From contig NZ_NPDS01000002.1 in the NCBI RefSeq assembly GCF_002811925.1, positions 620,001 to 684,000 on the forward strand: a stretch of DNA of 64,000 nt, read 5' to 3'. Origin of the DNA: Leptospira barantonii (GTDB lineage Bacteria > Spirochaetota > Leptospiria > Leptospirales > Leptospiraceae). Below the pieces are notes generated by a model that was given only the letters and a program-made list of their open reading frames with translations, made no database searches and was not told where the DNA came from. Below are positions 28,472 to 37,229 of this stretch, piece after piece (position 1 is the first letter of the stretch; every line of letters starts with the position of its first letter). The position numbers and the translations under genes were made by a program.

Positions 28472-29292
28472 AGAATTCTTCCTCACATACAGAAGAACGA
28501 AACGAAAGTTTTGCGCCGATCGATTTGCCTTTTTACAAAGAGACCGGGCACGAGGTCTCGACGTTTGAGCACGCTCATAAAAATAAGTTGCCGCTCTTAC
28601 TGAAAGGACCCACCGGTTCGGGAAAGTCGCGTTTTGTGGAATACATGGCGGCTAAACTAAACTTGCCGTTGTTGATCGTTTCTTGTCATGAAGAAACTTC
28701 CGCGGTAGATCTGTTGGGTCGCTATCTCATTCAGGGAACCGAAACCGTATGGCAAGACGGACCCTTGACTCGAAGCGTGAGAATGGGTGCGATTCTTTAC
28801 ATAGACGAGATCGCGGAAGCAAGACCCGATACGATCGTAGCCATTCATCCTCTTACCGATTACAGAAGGGAAATTTATCTGGATCGAAAAAACGAAACGC
28901 TAAAAGCTCCCGATTCTTTTATGCTCGTAGCTTCTTACAATCCGGGTTATCAGAAAGGTTGGAAAGAATTGAAGCCTTCGACGAGACAAAGGTTTGTCGC
29001 TTTACAATTCGATTATCCGAAGTCGGATGCGGAAGAAGTTATCTTAAAGGGGGAAACCGGAATCTCATCGGAAGTCTCGGGAAAGTTGGTTCGACTCGGA
29101 CAAAAGATAAGAAATCTTACCGAACTTGGACTGACCGAATCCTGTTCGACTCGTTTGCTCGTAGACGCGGCCAAGATGATCGCGGGCGGACTTCCACCTC
29201 GTTTATCCTGCGAAGTTGCGATCGTACAACCGTTGTCAGACGATCAGGACATCGTGAACGCCTTGAAAGATCTGGTCGCATTATCCTTGTGA
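28468..29292 (+). CDS. norQ: NorQ, MoxR-type AAA+ ATPase
   Basis: The 274-residue protein has Walker A GPTGSGKS (47-54), Walker B AILYIDEIAEA and sensor-like ASYNPGYQKG. It is a NorQ/CbbQ-class MoxR ATPase. With NorD it inserts or activates the non-haem iron centre of NorB. The start overlaps the norB stop (ATGA), which indicates translational coupling. Confidence 0.95.
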   Translation: MKNSSSHTEERNESFAPIDLPFYKETGHEVSTFEHAHKNKLPLLLKGPTGSGKSRFVEYMAAKLNLPLLIVSCHEETSAVDLLGRYLIQGTETVWQDGPLTRSVRMGAILYIDEIAEARPDTIVAIHPLTDYRREIYLDRKNETLKAPDSFMLVASYNPGYQKGWKELKPSTRQRFVALQFDYPKSDAEEVILKGETGISSEVSGKLVRLGQKIRNLTELGLTESCSTRLLVDAAKMIAGGLPPRLSCEVAIVQPLSDDQDIVNALKDLVALSL

Positions 29293-29298
29293 CTTCTC

Positions 29299-31074
29299 AT
29301 GAGTTGGGAAGAATTTACCTTCAAACATCTCTATCGATTCGTTCGGAATCGAATCGAAGCAAGGGACGATTCTAAATCAAGGGAGAATTCCGTTTTTCTT
29401 TCCGAAATCAAGGATCGGCTTTCGATTCTTGCAAAGGCTCTCACCGGAACCAACATAGAAATTCTCACCGCGGAAAAAGAAGGTGGATACCAAAGGGATC
29501 GGTTTTTTCTTCCAGAGGTTTACTCTCACGCGCCGGATAAAAACAAAAATTTAGAATATTATATTTTTAGAATTTTATATCTGACCGAACAGAAACGTTT
29601 GAATCTCAACTGGGAAGACGGGGTCGATCCGGGCAGAAGTCTGTCTTTGCAAAAGGCGAAGGAAACCTACGGCTTGGTTTTGAAAAACATATCGAAGCAG
29701 TATCCGGATTCCGCCGAACTCGTAAACTCGGTGATCGAAATAGAAATTGAATTTCAAAAAAAGAATATTCGGTCTTCGGAATATGAGGAAAATCTCTCCT
29801 TGTTGCACGGGTTGTGGATGTCCGGACCGAAAGAAATTCTTTATCAAAGAGATTCTACGAGTCCAAACGAATATCTTAATCAAAAGGATTCGATCCAAAC
29901 GGAAGTGGAAGGAGTCGCTCGGGAAAAAATCAATCCGATCCAGGTGGATCAAAAATCAAAGGAAGACTACACATTACAACATCATTTCGAAAAAGTGGAT
30001 ACGATCGAAGAATTCAACGGGAATTGGAGGGACTTTGACGGCTCCGATGAACTGGAAGAACAAAAAGAAGCCCTTCAAGAATTGGATCTGCGAAACACCG
30101 TCCGCTCCGACGAGCCCACACATTCGATCTATAAAACAGAATTTTCCTTCGGCTCTGTGCTTCCGGAAACAAAAGATTCTCGTTCCGAAGAAGAGTCGAT
30201 TCCTTACGACGAATGGGACTTCGGCAAAAAAAAATACAGAAAAGGATATTGTAAGGTTTTTCCAAAGGAAATCGTTTCGGAAGATTCAACTTTTTATTCC
30301 AAGGTCGTATCGAAATACCGATCCGTTTTGAACATTCTTCGTTCTAGGTTCAATCGATTTGTCAACGAAAGATCGATCGTCAAACGACAGTTAGAGGGGG
30401 AAGAATTGGACCTGGATTCGATCGTTGACTATTTTACCGATATTCTATCCGATCGAAGTCCGTCCGAAAGGATCTATCTTTCCAAAAGAAAAACGTTTCG
30501 CGAAGTTTCGATTTTGGTTTTGACGGATACGAGTTTGTCAACGGATTCTTTTACGGACAACGAACGGATTTTGGACGTGGAAAAAATCTCATTAGCGCTA
30601 TTCGGTCAGCTTTGTTCCGAATTCGGAGATCGGTTTCAGATGGATTGTTTTTCTTCGAGAACAAGAAACCACTGCGATTACGTTACGATCAAAAAATTTG
30701 ACGACGTTTGGGAGAAGGCGAGAAATAAAATCGGAACCGTTCAAGCGAGCGGCTACACGAGAATCGGTCCCGCGATCCGACACGCGCTGAGCCAAATCGA
30801 AAAGGAAAAAAGTTCCAAACGATGGATTCTCCTTTTATCGGACGGAAAACCGAACGACTACGATCGATACGAAGGACGATACGGAATCGAAGACGTAAAA
30901 CAGGCGATTCGAGAATGCGAAAAACGGAATATAGGTTTTTACGCGCTCGCGATCGACAAACAGGCCAAACAATATCTTCCTTCTATGTTGGGGCATAGTT
31001 CGTATCGGATTCTTCCGAATCCTTCTTACCTTCCGGATGCTCTCGCCGATTTTTATATGAAACTTTTGAGATAA
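29299..31074 (+). CDS. norD: NorD, VWA-domain nitric oxide reductase activation protein
   Basis: The 591-residue protein has a divergent charged N-terminal two thirds and a C-terminal von Willebrand A domain. The MIDAS motif is DTSLSTDSF, followed by TRIGPAIRHAL and the ILLLSDGKPNDYDRYEGRYG segment that is diagnostic for NorD. It works with the MoxR ATPase NorQ to activate the reductase. It starts 6 bases after norQ and ends 4 bases before the convergent nnrS. Confidence 0.94.
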   Translation: MSWEEFTFKHLYRFVRNRIEARDDSKSRENSVFLSEIKDRLSILAKALTGTNIEILTAEKEGGYQRDRFFLPEVYSHAPDKNKNLEYYIFRILYLTEQKRLNLNWEDGVDPGRSLSLQKAKETYGLVLKNISKQYPDSAELVNSVIEIEIEFQKKNIRSSEYEENLSLLHGLWMSGPKEILYQRDSTSPNEYLNQKDSIQTEVEGVAREKINPIQVDQKSKEDYTLQHHFEKVDTIEEFNGNWRDFDGSDELEEQKEALQELDLRNTVRSDEPTHSIYKTEFSFGSVLPETKDSRSEEESIPYDEWDFGKKKYRKGYCKVFPKEIVSEDSTFYSKVVSKYRSVLNILRSRFNRFVNERSIVKRQLEGEELDLDSIVDYFTDILSDRSPSERIYLSKRKTFREVSILVLTDTSLSTDSFTDNERILDVEKISLALFGQLCSEFGDRFQMDCFSSRTRNHCDYVTIKKFDDVWEKARNKIGTVQASGYTRIGPAIRHALSQIEKEKSSKRWILLLSDGKPNDYDRYEGRYGIEDVKQAIRECEKRNIGFYALAIDKQAKQYLPSMLGHSSYRILPNPSYLPDALADFYMKLLR

Positions 31075-31078
31075 ATTT

Positions 31079-32260
31079 TTAAGTACGGTGAGAATCGGCC
31101 CTCGGTCCTATTAAAATATTCGAATACTTGAATGTAATTATCGAAAACGCGACGATCCATAAAATGCCGGAGACTGCATACCCCATCTGAGCACAGTCCA
31201 AAAACGGAAATACAACTCTTACAATGGTCGCAAACGTTATACAATAATAACCGAATACGACCGCTAAGGATGCTCGAATCGGACGTCCAGTATGCCCCAA
31301 AGAAACCCTTGTGATCATTCCATAAATAAAACCTCCGATCGCGCCGACCGTCAAAAGATGAAACGCGGAAGAAATCGGAAAAAATCCAAAATGAGAAAGA
31401 CCGTAAGCCAGAAAACTAAGATTCATCCAAAGATAAGACAGAAATAAAATCCACAAAATCGGTGTTCGGCGAGACTTCCAAGGTTCCCATAGAAACCAAC
31501 GAACCATTTGTAAAAACGAAAAACATACAGCCAAGATTCCGGTCGCTATGCTCAGAATGGGAAACCAAGGAAGAATCGATTCGATTCCGATAAAAAGAAA
31601 CGCGCCGTAAAGACTGAACGATTCGATGGATTGAACCCTCCGAGGTTGTGCGCCCGCAACGGCGACGGATGTAAAGAAGGGAAGAATTCTCCCCGCGATA
31701 ATCACGAGAAAAATGGAGACTAAAAAGACGGAGATATGAATCCAGTGTAGAACAAGTGCGGGTGATATCAAATTCAAAATCGATCCGATGGCGAGAGTAT
31801 GATACAATAAAAAGAGCGCGTAACTGATCGCGATGACTCGGTTGTGTTCTTGTCCTTTTTTCGTCAAAGCGGGGACGAGAAGATACAAAACAACGATGTC
31901 GCATAACAAATCTGCCACGAATGCGGTGCGCGATACCAAATCGACGTCGATCCAAGACATTCTTCCCAAAAACCAAAGAGAAAACAAAACGATTAAGGAT
32001 CGTTCCCGAATTAAAATCGTCTTGGTCCAGTTTTGCGCCGCGGTGAACAAAAAACCGAGTATAGCCGCGCGCGCGAAGCCGAATACCATTTCATAAGAAT
32101 GGAATGCGATCGGACTTGCGAAAGCGGGAGGTTTGATTTGAGAGAAAAGAATCAGAACCCAAAACAGAACCGAGAATAAAGCGTGCAAAGACGCTCCGAG
32201 AAAGAAGGGACGAAACGCGTTGGCCCACAAATGCGTTTTAAGACTTAAAATAAAATTCAT
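31079..32260 (-). CDS. nnrS: NnrS-family haem/copper membrane protein
   Basis: The 393-residue protein has about twelve hydrophobic segments. It shows NnrS-typical features: an N-terminal AFRPFFLGASLHALFSVLFW, then FHSYEMVFGFARAAILGFLFTAAQNWT, and a late GAIGGFIYGMITRVSLGHTGRPI. NnrS proteins relieve nitrosative stress, and their genes are commonly controlled by NO-responsive Fnr-type regulators. Here a perfect Fnr/Dnr box lies just upstream of the start codon. Confidence 0.93.
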   Translation of the reverse strand: MNFILSLKTHLWANAFRPFFLGASLHALFSVLFWVLILFSQIKPPAFASPIAFHSYEMVFGFARAAILGFLFTAAQNWTKTILIRERSLIVLFSLWFLGRMSWIDVDLVSRTAFVADLLCDIVVLYLLVPALTKKGQEHNRVIAISYALFLLYHTLAIGSILNLISPALVLHWIHISVFLVSIFLVIIAGRILPFFTSVAVAGAQPRRVQSIESFSLYGAFLFIGIESILPWFPILSIATGILAVCFSFLQMVRWFLWEPWKSRRTPILWILFLSYLWMNLSFLAYGLSHFGFFPISSAFHLLTVGAIGGFIYGMITRVSLGHTGRPIRASLAVVFGYYCITFATIVRVVFPFLDCAQMGYAVSGILWIVAFSIITFKYSNILIGPRADSHRT

Positions 32261-32295
32261 AAATCGATCCTATACACGATCCTTTTCTTTTTTCC

Positions 32296-32309
32296 TTGAT
32301 CTGTATCAA
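32296..32309. promoter_or_regulatory. Fnr/Dnr box upstream of nnrS
   Basis: TTGATCTGTATCAA is a perfect TTGAT-N4-ATCAA site centred about 42 bases before the nnrS start codon, between nnrS and the regulator gene. It is the second copy of the site found before norC, so both halves of the locus appear to share control. Confidence 0.85.
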
Positions 32310-32315
32310 AAAGTC

Positions 32316-32936
32316 TTAAAGAAATTGTTTCAGCTCTTCCTTGTTGAGGATTTTAATTTGTCCTCTTTCCGTATCGATGATCCGCTTTTCTTTGAGTTGT
32401 TTGAGAATTCTGGAAAACGTTTCCGCCCGCAAAACCAACATCGACGCGATTTGACCGTGACTCAGAACGGGAAATTCGGGTGGAAGATGATATAGAAAAT
32501 GCGCAACCCTTTGCAAAGAATCCATCGTCAATCCTCGATTGATGGTCATATTCAAGGTTTGTAATTTTTGAAATAGGGACTGAACGAGCAGTCGATTCAG
32601 TGCGATGTTATTTTTGATTTCGTCTTTGAATGAGGAAAACGGAAGACGAATCACCGTTGAATCCTCAATGAATCTTCCGGACGCCGGATATGGAATTCCC
32701 GAAAGAATCGCGAGCTCGGCAATGAGACCAATCGGTGTGAAGAAATTCATCGTAATCTCGTTCGAATTTCCGCCATACTTAAAGATCTGAATTCTTCCCT
32801 CGGTCAGTAGATCCAACGAATCGGGAATATCTCCCTCGTGAAAAAGAAATTCTCCTTTTTTGTAACGTTCCGTTTTTCCTTTGGAAAAGACGGAAAGAAT
32901 TTCTCGGTCATCGATCGTTTCAAAAATATCCAACAC
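32316..32936 (-). CDS. Dnr/Fnr-like regulator of the nitric oxide locus
   Basis: The 206-residue Crp/Fnr protein has a beta-roll (KGEFLFHEGDIPDSLDLLTEGRIQIFK), a dimer helix, and a winged helix whose recognition region is VLRAETFSRILKQLKEKRII. The E-SR residues match the Fnr/Dnr class that reads TTGAT half-sites. The four-cysteine cluster of Fnr is absent, so it is closer to Dnr/NnrR, which sense NO through haem. It is upstream of nnrS in the same direction, and both candidate boxes of the locus match its predicted specificity. Confidence 0.88.
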   Translation of the reverse strand: MLDIFETIDDREILSVFSKGKTERYKKGEFLFHEGDIPDSLDLLTEGRIQIFKYGGNSNEITMNFFTPIGLIAELAILSGIPYPASGRFIEDSTVIRLPFSSFKDEIKNNIALNRLLVQSLFQKLQTLNMTINRGLTMDSLQRVAHFLYHLPPEFPVLSHGQIASMLVLRAETFSRILKQLKEKRIIDTERGQIKILNKEELKQFL

Positions 32937-33039
32937 GTTCTTTGATTCTCTTTTCTTCGAGGTTGTTCCGTTCGAAGATTGACGGGAACATGGTTAGAAT
33001 CCCATTTGTGATTTTACAGTATCATCTTTTTTGAAGTCG

Positions 33040-33283
33040 AACTCGATGACATTTGTCAATGAGAGGATGTGGGGGAATGTCAGGTTGGAACCTTAGTTCA
33101 TACGATTGCTATCTGAGGCCGGAGAACTCGACGCTCTATCTAAACGAATTCTCGTTTCTCAAAAACGCCAGAGTTCTCGGCCATGATATTATATCAGAGA
33201 ATCATGGTCTGTTGGGGAAAAGTTCGAGTAATTCCCTAACGATTCTCTCACTCCAATCCACACAAATCGCATTTAACGAGTGA
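33040..33283 (+). pseudogene. Internally deleted relic of an IS1595/ISXO2-like transposase
   Basis: The DNA around 33059-33110 matches the part of the downstream copy that encodes [19 protein letters not shown]. It then jumps to sequence encoding [19 protein letters not shown] and the C-terminal [16 protein letters not shown]. An internal deletion of roughly 290 bases, with loss of frame, therefore joins two parts of a transposase gene. It marks the left edge of the accessory region and is more GC-rich than the two intact copies. Confidence 0.7.
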
Positions 33284-33320
33284 ATCTGATCTTCCAGTAA
33301 ATACAAAATATTACACAAAG

Positions 33321-34526
33321 TTGACCGAAACATTCTTAGATACGTTTTACCCGAAACACTGTCCTAACTGCAATATCCAACTTCGTAAAAAGATCAGTAC
33401 GAGAGAGTATTTGATTCGTTGTGAGATCTGCCATTATCAATCTTCAAGACTTGCATATACTCCGCTTCATCATTTCAAACTTCCGCTGTGGATCTTCGGT
33501 TACGTTTTCGAAGAAGCATATTTGCGAAGTCCTAAGGTTTTAACTGCTTCAGAGATTAAAAGAAAGACTGGAGTATCGTACAAGACAGCATTGTTATTGA
33601 AACGCCGTATTCAACTCTTTGCAAGTGAACAAAAGGAATCCTTCCGTGATTTAATCTACGAAAAGTTAGCGAGTTCGTTTCAAGAATTCCGCCTCCCAGT
33701 TGCAAATGAAAATGGTAAGACTAACGTTTCAGAAAAGAAATCTGCTCAACCAAGAACACCGGCAAAACTTTTGAAAAAGGCTTTAAAAGGAAAAGAGCAA
33801 GTAAACGCAGATACACTTGTATTGTTCTCCGCCTCCCAGAGAGCGAATAAAGGCCGTAAACGGCACAAACACGGCGGTTGTACGGCTTCTATCTACATGA
33901 GTGAGAAACTTGGCGGTAAACAGATCGGAACGTTAGTGCATACGATTGCTACGAGTGAAGGAGCTTTAATCTTAGATTCAGTCCCGGATCAAAAGATGAA
34001 TACATTAGGTCCGTTATTCTTAAAGAACATTCCGAAAACAGCTCCTATATTCACAGACAGTGCGTATACGTGGTTAAGTGGCGTTTACAAAAATCACCGG
34101 ATGGTGAATCACTCAGCGAAGTCAAAAGATTCGCGTTACAGATGGGCAAGGAACAGATGGAGTAGAGACGGAGTTCATATCCAATACGCGGAAGGAAACC
34201 ACAGAGTCATTAAACAAGCATTCTCCGAATACGGATATATTAGACCTGAATATTCCCAACTGTATCTAAATGAGTATTGTTTCTTCAAGAACTTGAAAGC
34301 GTTTGGAATTGAGAAGCTCGTTGAGCGAAACAGGTTAAGGAACGAAGAAAGTAAGAAGGGGATTGAAGTAGCCGAGGTCGCGAAAATCGAGAAAATGCAA
34401 AATCCAACCGGCGAAAGTTTGCTTTTTGCTGTGAAAGCAAACTTTCATCCCGATGTGCGGAAAATCAACAAGAAATCCCTAACGATTCTCTCTATCCAAT
34501 CCACACAAATCACCTTTAACACCTGA
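33321..34526 (+). CDS. IS1595/ISXO2-like transposase, copy 1
   Basis: The protein of at least 401 residues has an N-terminal zinc ribbon (CPNC..CEIC), a helix-turn-helix segment (LTASEIKRKTGVSYKTALLLKRRI), and a DDE-type catalytic domain. That domain includes VNADTLVLFSAS, FTDSAYTW, MVNHSAKSKDS, VHIQYAEGNHRVIK and YLNEYCFFKN, matching the IS1595 superfamily order. The TTG at 33321 gives a short N-terminus; homology with copy 2 continues upstream (PVNTKYYTKLTETFLD), so the real start is probably earlier at a non-ATG codon. The C-terminus is SLTILSIQSTQITFN. I could not define terminal inverted repeats. Confidence 0.85.
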   Translation: MTETFLDTFYPKHCPNCNIQLRKKISTREYLIRCEICHYQSSRLAYTPLHHFKLPLWIFGYVFEEAYLRSPKVLTASEIKRKTGVSYKTALLLKRRIQLFASEQKESFRDLIYEKLASSFQEFRLPVANENGKTNVSEKKSAQPRTPAKLLKKALKGKEQVNADTLVLFSASQRANKGRKRHKHGGCTASIYMSEKLGGKQIGTLVHTIATSEGALILDSVPDQKMNTLGPLFLKNIPKTAPIFTDSAYTWLSGVYKNHRMVNHSAKSKDSRYRWARNRWSRDGVHIQYAEGNHRVIKQAFSEYGYIRPEYSQLYLNEYCFFKNLKAFGIEKLVERNRLRNEESKKGIEVAEVAKIEKMQNPTGESLLFAVKANFHPDVRKINKKSLTILSIQSTQITFNT

Positions 34527-34539
34527 CTCTTCTATCCCG

Positions 34540-36273
34540 ATCAACACGGAATACTACTCAGAACTCACTGATTACTTCTTAGATACCTTCTACCCTAAAT
34601 ACTGTCCTGACTGTGACATACAACTTCGGAAGCGAGTAAGCACAAGAGAGTATTTGATTCGCTGTGAAGTCTGCCATCATCAAGCATCCAGGCTTTCCTT
34701 CACTCCCTTGCATCACTTTAAACTACCGCTCTGGACATTTGGATATGTATTGAATGAAGCTTACCTCAGAAGTCCGAAAGTCCTAACTGCTTCAGAGATT
34801 CAAAGAAAAGTAGGGGTGTCTTACAAGACTGCCTTACTGTTAAAGAGAAGAGTTCAGTTGTTCGCAACCGAACAACGCGACATATTCAGAAATCTAATAT
34901 TCCAAAAGCTGAATCAACAGTTTCAAAATTTTCAACTTCCAGAAGCTCCGGACTTAAGCTCAAAAGCTTACCTGGAGGACTCACTTAAGAGAAAGAATAA
35001 GAGTTTTAATCATGTGACTACTCCAGGTAAGGCGATGAAGAAAGCTTTAAAGGGTAAGACACAAGTTAACGCCGATACCTTAGTGCTGTTCTCAGCCTCT
35101 CAGAGAGCCAACAAAGGCCGCAGAAGGCACAAACACGGCGGTTCTACAGCGTCCATTTATATGAGCGACAAACTCGGTGGCAAGCAAATTGGCACGTTAG
35201 TTCAGACAATTGCGACGAGTGATGGAGCGTTAATTCTGGATTCAATTCCTGATCAGAAGATGAATACTCTCGGTCCGCTCTTCCTCAAAAACCTTCCGCA
35301 TTCAACTCCAGTGTTTACTGACAGTGCTTATACGTGGCTCGGATCAGTTTATGAGAACCATCGAATGGTAAATCACTCAGCGCGATCTAAGGACTCACGA
35401 TATCAGTGGGCGAGGAATCGATGGAGTAAAGATGGAGTTCACATTCAGTATGCTGAAGGGAATCACAGAGTGATTAAACAGGCTTTCTCCGAGTACGGAT
35501 ATGTTCGACCTGAATATTCTCAGCTATATCTCAATGAATTTTGTTTCTTCAAGAACTTAAAAGCCTTTGGTGCTGAAGAGCTTGTGAGTGCGGTGAAGAA
35601 AGAGAGAGGAATTGAGGCTGGAGAGAGTAGTGGCTTGAGTGCTTCATCACCTTCATCTACTCCTGTTCAGGATGTCAAAGTAGGCCGCAAGTCAGTCCTC
35701 CAGAGTCCTTCTCTTGCTTCAGAAGCGAAAGAGAAGACTCGGAAGAATGTGCGGATTATACAGAAGAAATATTCCCCGGTTTTAGAGCAAAAAGACTGGT
35801 TAAAGCAAAAACTCTCTGCTCATAAATACAAACCCCTCACTATTGCTCAAAGAAAGGTGAAAGAAAATTATCTCAATGATAATTTTGAAATTACTTACAG
35901 AGATAAATTACAAAAGAAGCGGTTTTCTAAACTTTTAAATGAAATAAGAATCAATGACGTATTCTGGAAGAGCAAATCCACTAAGTATTTCAAAAAGAAA
36001 TTTGAGCGAAAATATAATAACTACGCTTTTCTAATTTGGAATTCAATGAGTCAGGGAAATTGGTTAGATCTGAATTCATTACTTAAAACAATCAATATCC
36101 CTCGAATTGCGGCGTATCGCGTTGTTCGAAAATGGCAAAGAGTAGGTATCATTTCAATGACTGATAATCCTTCTCCGAATACCTGGGAGAAAACAAGAAA
36201 GATAAGAATCAAGAAGTCGATTCAAGATCTGCCTAATCTATTGTATTCAAAAGAATTTAAGATAAAAGTATAA
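34540..36273 (+). CDS. IS1595/ISXO2-like transposase, copy 2, with C-terminal extension
   Basis: The transposase part is highly similar to copy 1 (zinc ribbon CPDC..CEVC, VNADTLVLF, FTDSAYTW, AEGNHRVIK). I extend the start upstream of TTG 34654, because the zinc ribbon and the PINTEYYSELTDYFLD segment lie there in the same open frame; the exact start codon is unclear. Unlike copy 1, the frame continues for about 190 residues past the catalytic domain. That extension has a winged-helix-like segment (WLDLNSLLKTINIPRIAAYRVVRKWQRVGIISM) and many Lys/Arg. It could be a targeting domain or a fusion with an unrelated gene end. Confidence 0.75.
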   Translation: MNTEYYSELTDYFLDTFYPKYCPDCDIQLRKRVSTREYLIRCEVCHHQASRLSFTPLHHFKLPLWTFGYVLNEAYLRSPKVLTASEIQRKVGVSYKTALLLKRRVQLFATEQRDIFRNLIFQKLNQQFQNFQLPEAPDLSSKAYLEDSLKRKNKSFNHVTTPGKAMKKALKGKTQVNADTLVLFSASQRANKGRRRHKHGGSTASIYMSDKLGGKQIGTLVQTIATSDGALILDSIPDQKMNTLGPLFLKNLPHSTPVFTDSAYTWLGSVYENHRMVNHSARSKDSRYQWARNRWSKDGVHIQYAEGNHRVIKQAFSEYGYVRPEYSQLYLNEFCFFKNLKAFGAEELVSAVKKERGIEAGESSGLSASSPSSTPVQDVKVGRKSVLQSPSLASEAKEKTRKNVRIIQKKYSPVLEQKDWLKQKLSAHKYKPLTIAQRKVKENYLNDNFEITYRDKLQKKRFSKLLNEIRINDVFWKSKSTKYFKKKFERKYNNYAFLIWNSMSQGNWLDLNSLLKTINIPRIAAYRVVRKWQRVGIISMTDNPSPNTWEKTRKIRIKKSIQDLPNLLYSKEFKIKV

Positions 36274-36283
36274 AGAGGATAGA

Positions 36284-36619
36284 ATGAAAAGTAAAAAAGA
36301 AAATATCGAGTTTGAAGAATCCGAAGTGTTCCGTTTCAAGATGGAACATTTTAAAAGTCTTCTAAAGAAACAGAATAAGAAATGTTATGTGACTGGTAGA
36401 AATTTAACCGCCGGAAATGTGAATGGAGCGCATATTCTTCCTATTATGAAAGGCGGTGAACATGAATTTGAAAACCTATGTTTAGTGATAGAGGAGCTGA
36501 AGCAATTAAAAAGGTATAAGACAATGGATGATGTTGTTTCTTACGCAGTGGACATCATAAATACTTGGGGAAAGAAATATGGATATTCCATTAAAAAAAA
36601 TAGGAAAAGAATTTCCTAA
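36284..36619 (+). CDS. HNH-type nuclease-like protein
   Basis: The 111-residue protein has CYVTGRNL followed by GAHILPIMKGGEHEFENLCLVI, an HNH-fold pattern in which AHI, GG.H and EN are in the expected places. Only one cysteine is present, so a structural zinc site is not evident. It starts 10 bases after the fused transposase and overlaps the next gene by 41 bases, so the genes are probably one operon. The role may be as an IS passenger or a homing-type nuclease; this is inference. Confidence 0.6.
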   Translation: MKSKKENIEFEESEVFRFKMEHFKSLLKKQNKKCYVTGRNLTAGNVNGAHILPIMKGGEHEFENLCLVIEELKQLKRYKTMDDVVSYAVDIINTWGKKYGYSIKKNRKRIS

Positions 36620-37229
36620 TCGAATCATCTGTAGTAAAATCGCGAATTTTCATAACTTCGTTTTTAGGCAAAATTCATATATTCAAACTTTAAAAAATGA
36701 CTGCTTCCGTTCTAAGGCAGACGCGGTAGCGAATATTCAGAAAGAATTTATAACATTCATAATTAACCAAAAAAGAAGAAAAGGCACGGGCCGAAAAAAG
36801 GATGATTTAGGGAGAATTGATTCAATAGCTGTTGAAATTGAATTATTCAAATTCGCGGATAGGTATTTTAATAAGTGGAAAGAGAAAGAGGGGACTATAG
36901 AAAAGGAATTCAATTCTTTAGTGTCCGGAAAAACTTCTTCAGATTACGATGAATTTCAGCAAGTTTCTTCGTTAGTAACTACGGATTTGGAATCCTTTGA
37001 AAAATTAAATAAGAGATTCAAGAAAAATCAGACTACTTATTGGTATCAAGCTATTAAAAGAGTTAATCGTAACCTTGAGGTTGCAAAGACGGATAGTGAT
37101 GAAATTGATTCAGAATGGGAAAGAAGTTGGGTGAGGATCAATCGAGAATATTTTAATAAACAATCTGTAAGTTGGAATTTAACTTTAAAAATGATTTTAA
37201 GGTATTTTGGAAAGATAAATGCAAAATAG
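36579..37229 (+). CDS. Hypothetical protein, 216 residues
   Basis: The protein is basic and hydrophilic, without signal peptide, membrane segment or recognised motif. It overlaps the HNH-like gene at its start (41 bases) and the next gene at its end (11 bases), which supports an operon. A charged helical stretch (FKFADRYFNKWKEKEGTIEKEF) may be a coiled coil. Confidence 0.55.
   Translation: MDIPLKKIGKEFPNRIICSKIANFHNFVFRQNSYIQTLKNDCFRSKADAVANIQKEFITFIINQKRRKGTGRKKDDLGRIDSIAVEIELFKFADRYFNKWKEKEGTIEKEFNSLVSGKTSSDYDEFQQVSSLVTTDLESFEKLNKRFKKNQTTYWYQAIKRVNRNLEVAKTDSDEIDSEWERSWVRINREYFNKQSVSWNLTLKMILRYFGKINAK

Noticed and set aside
32937..33039. Fnr-type box upstream of the Dnr-like regulator gene
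   Set aside because: No TTGAT-N4-ATCAA site is present; only the norC and nnrS boxes are perfect.
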